A stretch of 64,000 nucleotides of DNA from CAVOEB01 sp965249645 (GCA_965249645.1 CBDFML010000008.1:238057-302056), one strand, 5' to 3'; positions 37,584 to 46,726 are shown, counted from the first letter of the stretch. Made by a program: numbers and translations. Notes: generated by a model not told the origin, from the letters alone.

Positions 37584-38648
37584 ATGGCCCGCAAAACGGC
37601 CGTGGTGGCCGGCGCCCTCGGCGTCATCGGCCGCCATCTGACGGCGCATCTCGCCTCGCTCGACGACTGGGACGTCGTCGGCCTGTCGCGCCGCTCGCCC
37701 GAATTCGACAGTCCGGCGCGCTACATCGCCGTCGACCTGCTCGACCGTGACGACTGCGCCGCCAAGCTCGCCGATCTGGGCGGAGCGACGCACGTTTTTT
37801 ATGCCGCGCTCCAAGGCGCGCTTGAGGCCGACAACGTCGCGCCCAACATCGCCATGCTGGTCAACCTGGTCGATACCATCGAGCCCGTCGCTCAAGACCT
37901 TGAGCTTGTGTCCCTGATGCAGGGCGGCAAGGTCTATGGCTGCCATCTCGGGCCCTACAAGACCCCGGCGAAGGAGTCCGATCCGCGCCACATGCCGCCG
38001 GACTTCTATTACGACCAGGAGGATTTTTTGAAAGATCGCGCCGCCACCGGTGGTTGGAGCTATTCGCTGATCCGCCCCGACGTGGTGTGCGGCTTTGCGG
38101 CGGGCAACGCCATGAACCTGACCACGGTGATTGCGGTCTATGCCGCGATCTCCAGGGAGCTCGGCCTGCCGCTGCGCTTTCCCGGCAGCGATGCGGCCTA
38201 CGGCAAGCTCTTCGAGGTCACCGATGCGGGTCTGTTGGCGAAAGCCGCGGTCTGGGCGGCGAGCGCGCCCGAGGGCCGCAACGAAGTCTTCAACATCACC
38301 AACGGCGATTTCTTCCGCTGGTGCCATATGTGGCCGAAGATCGCAAAGATGTTCGACACGGAGGTGGCGCCGCCCCAACCCATTTCGCTGACCGATACCA
38401 TGGCCGACAAGGGCCCGGTGTGGGATGCGATCGTGGCGAAACACGGGCTTGTACCCCACGCCTACGAAGACATCGTGCAGTGGGGCTTCGGCGACTTCTG
38501 CTTCAACCTCGACTACGACCTGATGCAGGACATGACCAAAGCGCGCCTCGCGGGCTTCGCCGGCGCCCTCGACAGCGAAGAAATGTTCGCCCGTCTGTTC
38601 GCCGAATTCCGCCGCGACCAAATCATCCCCAAAAGTCAGCGCCCATGA
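37584..38648 (+). CDS. PRISE-type short-chain reductase (progesterone 5-beta-reductase/iridoid synthase-like)
   Basis: An NAD(P)H-dependent atypical SDR of 354 residues, starting at the ATG at 37584 behind AGGAAAGGA. The nucleotide loop is GALGVIG (10-16). The family's active-site blocks are present in variant form: GGKVYGCHLGPYKTP (Lys116 and Tyr118 near the plant K-x-Y-x-GP motif), FYYDQEDFL (Tyr142-143, the catalytic tyrosine region) and YSLIRPDVVCGFAAGNAMN. In plants these enzymes reduce the C=C bond of enones. The stop overlaps the next gene by ATGA, tying it to the two Old Yellow Enzymes downstream. A bacterial substrate is not known to me. Confidence 0.78.
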   Translation: MARKTAVVAGALGVIGRHLTAHLASLDDWDVVGLSRRSPEFDSPARYIAVDLLDRDDCAAKLADLGGATHVFYAALQGALEADNVAPNIAMLVNLVDTIEPVAQDLELVSLMQGGKVYGCHLGPYKTPAKESDPRHMPPDFYYDQEDFLKDRAATGGWSYSLIRPDVVCGFAAGNAMNLTTVIAVYAAISRELGLPLRFPGSDAAYGKLFEVTDAGLLAKAAVWAASAPEGRNEVFNITNGDFFRWCHMWPKIAKMFDTEVAPPQPISLTDTMADKGPVWDAIVAKHGLVPHAYEDIVQWGFGDFCFNLDYDLMQDMTKARLAGFAGALDSEEMFARLFAEFRRDQIIPKSQRP

Positions 38649-39772
38649 CCACGCCCAAACTGTTCGAGCCTCTTACCCTTCGCGGCCTCACGCTCAAGAA
38701 CCGCGTCGTGATCTCCCCCATGTGCCAGTACTCGGCCCATGAGGGGTTCGTCACCGACTGGCATGTCGGTCATTTGGCGAGCTTCGCGCGCGGCGGGGCG
38801 GGGCTGGTTTTCGTCGAGGCCACCGGGGTCGAGGCTCGCGGGCGCATCACGTACGGCTGCACCGGCATCTGGACAGACGGCCATGTGCCCGGCTACCGGC
38901 GGATTTGCGAGACGGTCAAAAGCCTGGGTTCGGTGCCCGCGATCCAGCTTGCCCATGCCGGGCGCAAGGGCAGCGCCCAACGGCCCTGGCATGGCAACGA
39001 CGCGCTCACGCAAGAGGATTTCGCCCGTGGTGAGATGAACTGGCAGACCGTCTCGGCCGATGCCGAGCCAATCTTTCCCCACTGGGTGACACCCCACGCC
39101 CTGTCGGTCGAAGAAATCGGCGCGGTACGTGACGCCTACGTCCGCGCGACGAAGCGTGCGCTCGATGCGGGCTTCGAGGTGGTCGAGGTGCACGGCGCCC
39201 ACGGCTACCTGCTCAACAGCTTCTTCTCGCCCCTGACCAACCACCGCGACGATGCCTACGGCGGCGACGCGGAACGGCGTATGCGCCTGCCCCTCGAAAT
39301 TGCCGAAGCGGTGCGTGCCGCCTGGCCCGATGACAAGCCGCTGTTCTATCGGGTCTCGGCAATCGACGATGTGCCCGGCGGCATCGAGCTCGACGACACG
39401 CTCGCGCTGGCCAGGGAGTTGGCGGCGCGCGGCGTCGACGTGATTGACTGCTCCTCCGGTGGCATCGCCGACGACGAGACCGCCGATCACGAGGCGCTGG
39501 GCGAAGGCTTTCAGGTGCCCTACGCCGCTCGCGTGCGGGCTGACGCCGGAATTGCCAACATGGCGGTCGGCCTGATCCGCCAACCGGAGCATGCCGAGGA
39601 GATCGTCGCGCAAGGCCAGGCGGATCTCGTGGCCATCGGGCGCGAGGCGCTGCGCGACCCCCACTGGGCGCTGCACGCCGCCGAGACCCTGGGCGCGGAT
39701 CCGGAGATGGCATTGTGGCCCGAGCAATACGGTTGGTGGCTGGTCCGGCGCAGGCGCGCCGAAGGCTATTGA
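38645..39772 (+). CDS. NADH:flavin oxidoreductase, Old Yellow Enzyme family, YqjM-like (copy 1)
   Basis: An FMN-dependent TIM-barrel ene-reductase of 375 residues, beginning at the ATG at 38645 in an ATGA overlap with the PRISE gene. YqjM-class signatures are VVISPMCQYSA (Cys27, Tyr29), QLAHAGRKGS, VEVHGAHGYLLNSFFSPLTNHRDDAYGG with the substrate-binding HxxH-type pair, and the C-terminal RQPEHAEEIVAQGQADLVAIGREALRDP phosphate-binding region. It reduces activated alkenes at the expense of NAD(P)H. Copy 2 follows after 7 bases and is clearly homologous along its whole length. Confidence 0.9.
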   Translation: MTTPKLFEPLTLRGLTLKNRVVISPMCQYSAHEGFVTDWHVGHLASFARGGAGLVFVEATGVEARGRITYGCTGIWTDGHVPGYRRICETVKSLGSVPAIQLAHAGRKGSAQRPWHGNDALTQEDFARGEMNWQTVSADAEPIFPHWVTPHALSVEEIGAVRDAYVRATKRALDAGFEVVEVHGAHGYLLNSFFSPLTNHRDDAYGGDAERRMRLPLEIAEAVRAAWPDDKPLFYRVSAIDDVPGGIELDDTLALARELAARGVDVIDCSSGGIADDETADHEALGEGFQVPYAARVRADAGIANMAVGLIRQPEHAEEIVAQGQADLVAIGREALRDPHWALHAAETLGADPEMALWPEQYGWWLVRRRRAEGY

Positions 39773-39779
39773 CGCGACG

Positions 39780-40913
39780 ATGACGGGTTCGGCGCTGTTC
39801 TCTCCGTTGACGCTGGGTGCGCTCGAGCTGCCCAACCGGATCGTCGTCTCTCCCATGTGCCAGTATTCGGCCCAAGAGGGCCATGTCACCGACTGGCATC
39901 GCAGCCACCATGCGAGCCTTGCCATGGGCGGGGCCGGGCTGGTCTTCGTCGAGGCGACCGCGGTCGAGCGGCGCGGGCGGATCACCCACGGCTGCACCGG
40001 GCTGTGGTCCGACGGCCAGATCGACGGGTTCGCCGGCCTGGTCGATCTCATCCACAGTCACGGCGCCCGTGCGGCGCTGCAGATCGCCCATGCCGGACCC
40101 AAGGCGAACACCAGCCGCCCGTGGGAAAATGGCTACCGGCCGTTGGGGCCCGAACAGGCGGCCGTTGGCGAGACGTCTTGGGAATCCGTGGCGCCGACCG
40201 CCGAACCCACCGACGAGGGTTGGCAGGTTCCCCGGGCTCTGACGGAGGATGACTTCCCGGTCATCATCGACGCGTACCGGCATGCGACGCGGCGCGCCGA
40301 GGCGGCGGGCTTCGACGTGCTCGAGGTCCATGGAGCCCACGGCTATCTGCTGCACTGCTTTCTCTCGCCGCTCGCCAATCATCGCGATGATGCGTATGGC
40401 GGCGACCTCGCCGGGCGCATGCGCTTTCCCCTTGAGGTGGTTGAGGCGGTGCGCGCCGAATGGCCCGAGGATAAGCCGCTGTTCTACCGCACCTCAGCGG
40501 TCGACGGCGTCGAGGGTGGCCTGACCCTGGACGATACGGTTGCCCTTGCGCATGAGCTCAAAGCTCGCGGTGTCGCGGTGCTCGACTGCTCGTCCACGGG
40601 GATTCGAGGGGCGACGGCGGTCTCCGGCGGAATTCCCAAGGGCGAAGGCTATCAGGTGCCCTACGCCGAGCGGGTACGGCGCGAGGCGGGCTTGGCGACC
40701 ATGACCGTCGGCCTGATCCGCCGCCCCGAGCATGCCGAGGAGATTGTCGCGAATGGTTCCGCCGACCTCGTTGCGCTGGGTCGGGAATTGCTGCTTGATC
40801 CGTTCTGGCCGCGCCGCGCGGCGGAGGTCTTGGGTGTCGATCCCGAGATGGAGGGGTGGCCCAGGCCGTACGGCTGGTGGCTGGTGCGGCGCAAGCGCGC
40901 CGAAGGCTTCTAG
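39780..40913 (+). CDS. NADH:flavin oxidoreductase, Old Yellow Enzyme family, YqjM-like (copy 2)
   Basis: A tandem paralogue of the preceding gene, 377 residues, from the ATG at 39780. The FMN-binding barrel is kept (VVSPMCQYSA, LEVHGAHGYLLHCFLSPLANHRDDAYGG, RRPEHAEEIVANGSADLVALGREL). One active-site region differs: QIAHAGPKANTSRP where copy 1 and most YqjM enzymes have HAGRKGS/A, so substrate or cofactor preference has probably diverged. Both copies end in nearly the same GWWLVRRxRAEG tail. Its TAG stop shares the palindrome CTAG with the convergent metH stop, so the two genes overlap by 4 bases. Confidence 0.9.
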   Translation: MTGSALFSPLTLGALELPNRIVVSPMCQYSAQEGHVTDWHRSHHASLAMGGAGLVFVEATAVERRGRITHGCTGLWSDGQIDGFAGLVDLIHSHGARAALQIAHAGPKANTSRPWENGYRPLGPEQAAVGETSWESVAPTAEPTDEGWQVPRALTEDDFPVIIDAYRHATRRAEAAGFDVLEVHGAHGYLLHCFLSPLANHRDDAYGGDLAGRMRFPLEVVEAVRAEWPEDKPLFYRTSAVDGVEGGLTLDDTVALAHELKARGVAVLDCSSTGIRGATAVSGGIPKGEGYQVPYAERVRREAGLATMTVGLIRRPEHAEEIVANGSADLVALGRELLLDPFWPRRAAEVLGVDPEMEGWPRPYGWWLVRRKRAEGF

Positions 40914-43567
40914 GCGGCGTCGCGCGTCGGGTCGTAATTGAGGTTGTGCGCGAGCCAGCGTTCGGCTTCGTCGAGCCTCCAACCCTTGCGCCGGGCATAA
41001 TCCTCGATCTGGTCGCGTTCGAGCTTGCCGACGCCAAAGTAGCGCGCTTCGGGGTGGGCGAAGTAGAAACCGCTGACCGAGGCGCCCGGCTGCATGGCGC
41101 AGTTTTCGGTCAGCGTGATCCCGGCGTTCTCCGGCGCGTCGAGTAGCGAGAACAGGGTGAATTTCTCCGTGTGGTCCGGGCAGGCGGGATAGCCCGGCGC
41201 CGGGCGGATGCCGCGGTATTGCTCGGCGATGATCGCGGCGTTGTCGAGCTCCTCGTCGGGCGCATAACCCCAGAATTCGCGGCGCACGCGTTCGTGCAAC
41301 TGCTCGGCGAAGGCCTCGGCGAAACGGTCGGCCAACGCCTCGGCGATGATGGCCGAATAATCGTCGTTCTCGGCCTCGAAACTCGTGACCAGTTCCGAAA
41401 GACCGATGCCTGCGGTGACAGCGAAGCCGCCCAGCCAGTCCGCGACGCCGGACTCAGTCGGGGCGATGAAATCGGCCAGCGCCTGGTTCGCCCGCCCCGG
41501 GCTGCGTGGCATCTGCTGGCGCAGCGTGTGGATCACGGCGTGGGTCTCGGATCGGTTCTCATCGGTATAGATCGCGATGTCGTCGTCGCCCAGCCGATTG
41601 GCGGGCCAGAACCCGACGACGCCCTGCGTGCGCAGCAGCTTTTCGTCGACGATCCGGGCGAGCAGCGCCTGCGCGTCGTGATAGAGCGCGCGGGCGGCTT
41701 CGCCGACGGTATCGTCCTCGAGAATGTCGGGAAAGCGTCCGGCGAGATCCCAGGCGCCGAAGAACGGCTTCCAGTCGAATCGCTCGACAAGTTCCGCGAG
41801 ATCGAATTCCTCGAACACCGTCAGACCGGGATGGCGCGGCGCCTCGGGTGCGGCGGCGATCCAGTCGATGACCGTCCGGTTGGCGCGGGCTGCAGCGATC
41901 GGTTGGCGAGTCTGGGCATTGCGCTGGCGGTCGTGGCTGTTGCGGATCGTCTCGTAATCCTTGCGCACGCTGGCGGCGAAAGGCTCGCGTTCGTTCGGCG
42001 AGACCAATTGGCCCGCTGTACCGACGGCGCGCGAGGCATCGACCACATAGACCACCGGGCCGTCGTAGTTGGGGGAAATTCGGACCGCGGTATGGACCTT
42101 GCTCGTCGTTGCACCCCCGATCAGCAGGGGCAGGGTGAAGCCTTCGCGCTGCATCTCCTTGGCGACGTGGCACATCTCGTCGAGGCTTGGCGTGATCAAG
42201 CCCGACAGACCGATCAAGTCGGCGCCCTCCTTGCGGGCGGTCTCGAGAATCTTGCCCGCGGGCACCATGACCCCGAGGTCGATGATCTCGTAATTGTTGC
42301 ACTGGAGTACGACGCCGACGATTTTTTTACCGATGTCATGCACGTCGCCTTTGACCGTGGCGAGCACCACTTTGCCGGAGTTCTCCTGGACCTCGTCCGC
42401 GCTCTTCTCCGCCTCGATATAGGGGATCAGGTGGGCGACCGCTTTCTTCATCACGCGTGCGCTTTTGACCACCTGGGGCAGGAACATCTTGCCCGAGCCG
42501 AACAGGTCGCCGACCATGTTCATCCCGTCCATCAACGGTCCCTCGATGACCTCCAGCGCGCGCTTGGCCGCCTGGCGGGCTTCTTCCGTGTCGTCTTCGA
42601 CATGATCGGCGTTGCCGCGGACGAGGGCATGGACAAGCCGGTCGTGGACGCCCAATTCGCGCCAGGCGAGGTTGACCTCCTGCTTCTGGCCTTCGCCCCG
42701 GTAGCGATCGGCCAGCTCGACCAGCCGGTCGGTCGCATCCTCGCGGCGGTTGAAATAAACGTCTTCGATGGCGTCGCGCAGGTCGTCGGGAATATCGCCG
42801 TAAACGCACAACTGGCCGGCATTCACGATGGCCATGTCGAGCCCGGCCCGAATCGCGTGATAGAGGAAGATCGAGTGCATCGCCTCGCGCACGAAATTGT
42901 TGCCCCGAAACGAAAACGAAACGTTCGACAGACCGCCCGAGACATGCACGCCCGGCAGGACCTTCTTGATGCCCTCGGTCGCCTCGAAGAACGCCCTGGC
43001 GTAGTCGTTGTGCTCGGCAATGCCCGTCGCCACGGCGAAGATGTTGGGGTCGAAGATGATGTCTTCGAGCGGAATGCCGGCTTCGCCGGTCAGAAGCGCA
43101 TGGGAGCGAGAACAGATCTCGATCTTGCGTTTCGTCGTGTCGGCCTGGCCGTCTTCGTCGAACGCCATGACCACCATGGCCGCGCCGTAGCGCCGCACGC
43201 GCCGGGCCTGATCGAGAAACGCCGCCTCGCCTTCCTTGAGACTGATCGAGTTGACGATGGCCCGGCCCTGGACGCATTTCAGTCCGGCTTCGATCACCGA
43301 CCATTTCGACGAATCGATCATGACCGGCACCCGGCTGATGTCGGGCTCGGCGGCGATCAGATTGAGGAACCGGACCATCGCGGCTTCCGATTCGAGCATG
43401 CCTTCGTCCATGTTCACGTCGATGATCTGCGCGCCGTTGACGACCTGCTGACGCGCCACCTCGACAGCACCCTCGAAATCGTCGGAGAGGATCAGGTTCT
43501 TGAACTTGGCCGAGCCGGTGACGTTGGTCCGTTCGCCGATATTGACGAAGGCGCTCTGATTGCTCAC
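40910..43567 (-). CDS. metH: Methionine synthase MetH, C-terminal protein (pterin, cobalamin and activation domains)
   Basis: The larger part of a split cobalamin-dependent methionine synthase, 885 residues. It starts with the methyltetrahydrofolate-binding domain (FVNIGERTNVTGSAKFKNLI, then DVNMDEGMLESEAAMVRFL). A cobalamin cap follows, and the B12-binding Rossmann domain has the DxHxxG motif GDVHDIGKKIVGVVLQCN, whose His is the lower cobalt ligand. The SAM-binding reactivation domain closes the protein (PGYPACPDHTEK). It makes methionine by passing the methyl group from methyl-THF via cobalamin to homocysteine. The start is GTG at 43567 in a GTGA overlap with the N-terminal subunit gene. 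The stop overlaps the convergent OYE gene by 4 bases. Confidence 0.95.
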   Translation of the reverse strand: MSNQSAFVNIGERTNVTGSAKFKNLILSDDFEGAVEVARQQVVNGAQIIDVNMDEGMLESEAAMVRFLNLIAAEPDISRVPVMIDSSKWSVIEAGLKCVQGRAIVNSISLKEGEAAFLDQARRVRRYGAAMVVMAFDEDGQADTTKRKIEICSRSHALLTGEAGIPLEDIIFDPNIFAVATGIAEHNDYARAFFEATEGIKKVLPGVHVSGGLSNVSFSFRGNNFVREAMHSIFLYHAIRAGLDMAIVNAGQLCVYGDIPDDLRDAIEDVYFNRREDATDRLVELADRYRGEGQKQEVNLAWRELGVHDRLVHALVRGNADHVEDDTEEARQAAKRALEVIEGPLMDGMNMVGDLFGSGKMFLPQVVKSARVMKKAVAHLIPYIEAEKSADEVQENSGKVVLATVKGDVHDIGKKIVGVVLQCNNYEIIDLGVMVPAGKILETARKEGADLIGLSGLITPSLDEMCHVAKEMQREGFTLPLLIGGATTSKVHTAVRISPNYDGPVVYVVDASRAVGTAGQLVSPNEREPFAASVRKDYETIRNSHDRQRNAQTRQPIAAARANRTVIDWIAAAPEAPRHPGLTVFEEFDLAELVERFDWKPFFGAWDLAGRFPDILEDDTVGEAARALYHDAQALLARIVDEKLLRTQGVVGFWPANRLGDDDIAIYTDENRSETHAVIHTLRQQMPRSPGRANQALADFIAPTESGVADWLGGFAVTAGIGLSELVTSFEAENDDYSAIIAEALADRFAEAFAEQLHERVRREFWGYAPDEELDNAAIIAEQYRGIRPAPGYPACPDHTEKFTLFSLLDAPENAGITLTENCAMQPGASVSGFYFAHPEARYFGVGKLERDQIEDYARRKGWRLDEAERWLAHNLNYDPTRDAA

Positions 43568-44631
43568 CGGCGAACCTCGAACGGCTCGAGCCCCGAAAGC
43601 TGAAGGCGGGGCGGGAAAACAGGGCGCTCGCGCGGCGGCACGTCGGCGACCGCGTCGGCGATCGCACGGATATGGGCAGGCGTGGTGCCACAGCAGCCGC
43701 CCACGATGTTAAGCAGCTCGGCCTCGGCCCATTCGCCGAGTTGGGCCGCGGTCGCCTCGGGGCTTTCGTTGTATTCGCCGAACTCGTTGGGCAGGCCCGC
43801 GTTGGGCCAGGCCGCGATATAGCTGTCGGCCGCCGCACTGAGATCGTCGATATATGCACGCATTTGCTTTGCGCCAAAGGCGCAGTTCAAGCCGATCGCG
43901 AGAGGCCCGGCGTGTCGCACCGAAAGCCAAAACGCCTCCGTCGTTTGACCCGAGAGATTACGCCCCGAGAGGTCGGTGATGGTGCCCAGCACGAGCAGCG
44001 GAAGACGCTCGCCCATCTCGTCGAACAACGCTTCGATGCCGTACAGACCGGCCTTGACGTTTAACGTATCGAACACGGTTTCGAACAGCAGCAGGTCGGC
44101 GCCACCGTCGATCAACCCGCGTGCGGCCTCGGCGTAGACCTGCGCCAGTTCGTCGAAGGTGACGTTGCGGTAGCCGGGATTCGATACGTCGGGAGAGACC
44201 GAGGCGGTCCGGTTGGTCGGCCCGAGCGAGCCCGCAACGAAGCGTGGCCGCTCGGGCGTTTTCGCCTCGGCCACCTCGGCTGCAGCGCGCGCGACCTCGG
44301 CGCCGACGCGGTTGATCGCGTAGGATTGTTCTGCGAGGTCGTAGTCGGCTTGCGAGATGGCGTTGGCGTTGAAGGTGTTGGTTGTGAGTATGTCGGCGCC
44401 GGCCGCCAGATATTGGCCGTGTATTTCGGCGATGATCTCGGGTTGGGTCAGGTTGAGAACGTCATTGTTGCCCTTGAGATCCACATGATGGCGGCGAAAG
44501 AGCGTGCCCTCGTAGTCGCGTTTTTCGAGCTGATAGCTCTGGATCATGGTGCCCATCGCGCCGTCGGTCACGAGGATGCGTTCGGCCAGGGCGGCGTCGA
44601 GAGCCTCGCGGCAGGATGTCCGGGTCGTCAT
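43564..44631 (-). CDS. metH: Homocysteine S-methyltransferase, N-terminal protein of split MetH
   Basis: The homocysteine-binding half of methionine synthase as its own 355-residue protein. The ATG at 44631 starts MTTRTSCREALDAALAERIL; the frame extends upstream into metF and is not used. The S-methyltransferase barrel shows VTDGAMGTMIQSYQLEKRDY, TNTFNANAISQADYDL, and the zinc-binding cysteines: GLNCAFGA and the C-terminal GGCCGTTPAHI. In E. coli these residues are the first domain of one long MetH. The gene is coupled to the rest of MetH by a 4-base overlap, so the two chains are presumably made in equal amounts and assemble. Confidence 0.94.
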   Translation of the reverse strand: MTTRTSCREALDAALAERILVTDGAMGTMIQSYQLEKRDYEGTLFRRHHVDLKGNNDVLNLTQPEIIAEIHGQYLAAGADILTTNTFNANAISQADYDLAEQSYAINRVGAEVARAAAEVAEAKTPERPRFVAGSLGPTNRTASVSPDVSNPGYRNVTFDELAQVYAEAARGLIDGGADLLLFETVFDTLNVKAGLYGIEALFDEMGERLPLLVLGTITDLSGRNLSGQTTEAFWLSVRHAGPLAIGLNCAFGAKQMRAYIDDLSAAADSYIAAWPNAGLPNEFGEYNESPEATAAQLGEWAEAELLNIVGGCCGTTPAHIRAIADAVADVPPRERPVFPPRLQLSGLEPFEVRR

Positions 44632-44651
44632 CGTGAGGGCCGCTCTCTCCC

Positions 44652-45581
44652 CTAGCTTGCCAGCGCCGCCGTCTGGGGCAACACGCCCAGCATGCGGCAG
44701 ATCGCGAGGGTCAGTTCGGCCCGGTTCAGCGTGTAGAAATGAAAGTCCTCGACCGCTTCGGCCTGGAGCCGCCGGCACTGCTCGGCGGCGAGCTGCGCGG
44801 CAACGAGCTGGCGCGTGTCGGGTTCGGCGTCGAGGCCGTCGAACAGGCGCCTGACCCAGTCGGGCACGCTGGCGCCGCAAGCGGCAGCAAAACTGAGCGC
44901 CCGGGCGACGTTGGTCACGGGCAAAATGCCCGGCACGAGCGGCACATCGATTCCCGCGGCAGCGGCACGGTCGCGAAACCGCAGGTACACGTCGGGGTCG
45001 AAGAAAAATTGCGTGATGGCACGGGTCGCGCCGGCGTCAAGCTTACGCTTCAGGTTGTCGAGATCGGCCTGGGCACTCGTCGCGTCGGGGTGGGTCTCGG
45101 GATGGGCGGCAACGGAAATCTCGAAATCCGCCAACCGGCGCAACCCGGCTACCAGATCAGCGGCGCGGTCATATCCGTCGGGGTGAGGTTGATAGCAGGG
45201 TGCGCCCTCGGGCGGGTCGCCGCGCAACGCAACGAGCCGGCGCACGCCCAGTGCCCAGTAGGCGCGTGCCACATCGTCGATCTCTTTGCGAGAGGCGCCG
45301 ACGCAGGTTAGATGGGCTGCCGGGACAAGTGCGCTTTCGCCGACCAGGCGGCCGACGATGCGGTGGGTGCGACTGCGCGTGCCCCCGCCGGCGCCGTAGG
45401 TGACGGAAACGAACGCAGGATCAAGCGGAGCGAGCCGTTCGATCGCCGCCCATAAGGAGGATTCCATGGCAGGTGTCTTGGGCGGAAAGAACTCGAACGA
45501 CACACGCGGGGACTGGGCCGGGGCTGGCGACCCCGGTTGGCGGTCCGTGCGGCGCTCGACCAGGTCGGTGCGCGGGATCAT
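44652..45581 (-). CDS. metF: 5,10-methylenetetrahydrofolate reductase MetF
   Basis: MetF is a FAD-dependent barrel enzyme that produces 5-methyl-THF, the methyl donor for MetH. From the ATG at 45581, in an ATGA overlap with the regulator gene, it has 309 residues. Recognisable features are VSFEFFPPKTPAME (with the catalytic Glu of FEFFPPK), FVSVTYGAGGGTRSRT, HLTCVGASRKEIDD, VALRGDPPEG and ITQFFFDPDVYLRF. Order in the operon is regulator, metF, then the two metH genes, which makes it a self-contained methionine-methyl branch. Confidence 0.95.
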   Translation of the reverse strand: MIPRTDLVERRTDRQPGSPAPAQSPRVSFEFFPPKTPAMESSLWAAIERLAPLDPAFVSVTYGAGGGTRSRTHRIVGRLVGESALVPAAHLTCVGASRKEIDDVARAYWALGVRRLVALRGDPPEGAPCYQPHPDGYDRAADLVAGLRRLADFEISVAAHPETHPDATSAQADLDNLKRKLDAGATRAITQFFFDPDVYLRFRDRAAAAGIDVPLVPGILPVTNVARALSFAAACGASVPDWVRRLFDGLDAEPDTRQLVAAQLAAEQCRRLQAEAVEDFHFYTLNRAELTLAICRMLGVLPQTAALAS

Positions 45582-46654
45582 ATCGCAACTCCCGAGTAGG
45601 CCGAAGCGGCACCGCTGGCGCCGCCCGTGGCGCGCACCGCCGGCCAAAGCACAACCGTCAACTCACCGCCGTCGAGATGGACCGCATCTCCGGGCACGAG
45701 GTCGGCGGAGCGAAACCAGCTCTCGATCTCGGAATCGCGAAAGCCGAGGCGACGATGGGCATGCTGGTCGCGCAATTCTTCGCGGTCGTGAGGTGCGAAA
45801 TCGACGACCACCAGATGACCGCCTGGGCGAAGCGCACGCGCCGCCCCCTCGATGACGGCGGTCGGGTCATCGGCGAAATGCAACACCTGATGGATGGTGA
45901 CGGCATCGAAACTGGCGGGTGAGATTGGCAAGTCGTACATGTCGCCCAACCGGACCTCGCAGTTGGCCACCGCCCTGCGCGACAGCCGGGCGCGGGCAAC
46001 GCCCAGCATTTCACGCGAGATGTCGACGCCCAGCCCGCGACTGATTTGAGGCGCGAAGATTTCGAGCACGCGCCCGGTGCCGGTACCGATGTCGAGCAAT
46101 TCCACAGGCTCGGCGGGGCTGAGCAGGTCGAGCATGGCTTGTTCAACCTTGGTTTCGGGCGCATGGAGCGAGCGGATTTTGTCCCACTCGGCGGCGTTTT
46201 CGCGGAAATAGGCGGCAGCTTTGTCGAAGCGCTCCCGGCGCACCGCGGCGAGGCGCTCGAGATCGATCCTCGCGGCGGGGTCGTTTTCGGGGATCAGCGC
46301 AAGGAGATAGGCGACGAGAGGTGCCATCCCGGAGTTCCGGCTGGCCCGGTAGAAGACCCAGGTTCCCTCCCGAAATCGGTCGAGCAGCCCTGCGTCGCAC
46401 AGCAATTTAAGATGGCGCGACACGCGAGGCTGGCTCTGACGCACGATGGCGGTCAGCTCCGAGACCGTGAGTTCGCCCTGGGAACACAGCAGCAGCAGGC
46501 GCAGGCGAGTGGGTTCCCCGGCCGCTTTCAGCCCGGTGAGCAACTCGTCCATGGTGTTGACGCCGGCGCTGTGCGGATTCCAGACGAGCCGGGCGGGTGA
46601 ACCGCTTGGCTGGAGCTGTCTGTCGCTTTGACCGGTAGAGTTGCGTTCTTCCAT
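45578..46654 (-). CDS. ArsR-family regulator fused to a SAM-dependent methyltransferase (SahR-like)
   Basis: A 358-residue fusion. Residues about 35-115 are an ArsR winged helix (LTGLKAAGEPTRLRLLLLC, SELTAIVRQSQPRVSRHLKLL, GTWVFYR). About 150-330 form a class I methyltransferase with motif I LLDIGTGTGRVLEIFAP, GVDISREML and LRPGGHLVVVDFAPHD. ArsR regulators that sense S-adenosylhomocysteine (SahR) control methionine genes in proteobacteria; here the fused SAM-binding domain and position in front of metF-metH point to that role. No metal-binding Cys motif of arsenic sensors is seen. The start may be ATG 46654 or the later ATG 46552. It is expected to bind the palindromes at 46727-46772. Confidence 0.8.
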   Translation of the reverse strand: MEERNSTGQSDRQLQPSGSPARLVWNPHSAGVNTMDELLTGLKAAGEPTRLRLLLLCSQGELTVSELTAIVRQSQPRVSRHLKLLCDAGLLDRFREGTWVFYRASRNSGMAPLVAYLLALIPENDPAARIDLERLAAVRRERFDKAAAYFRENAAEWDKIRSLHAPETKVEQAMLDLLSPAEPVELLDIGTGTGRVLEIFAPQISRGLGVDISREMLGVARARLSRRAVANCEVRLGDMYDLPISPASFDAVTIHQVLHFADDPTAVIEGAARALRPGGHLVVVDFAPHDREELRDQHAHRRLGFRDSEIESWFRSADLVPGDAVHLDGGELTVVLWPAVRATGGASGAASAYSGVAI

Positions 46655-46726
46655 GGGTTCCGATGCGAATTAAACGCCCGGTGACGGCGAACCGTCAGCA
46701 CGGACCCGCTTGTTCAATTGCCACCT

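Noticed and set aside
46682..46697. Hairpin TGACGG-CGAA-CCGTCA in the leader of the methionine operon; considered as a SAM or SAH riboswitch
   Set aside because: Only a 6-bp stem with a tetraloop is seen; none of the conserved core sequences of the SAM-II or SAH riboswitches that I know is recognisable.
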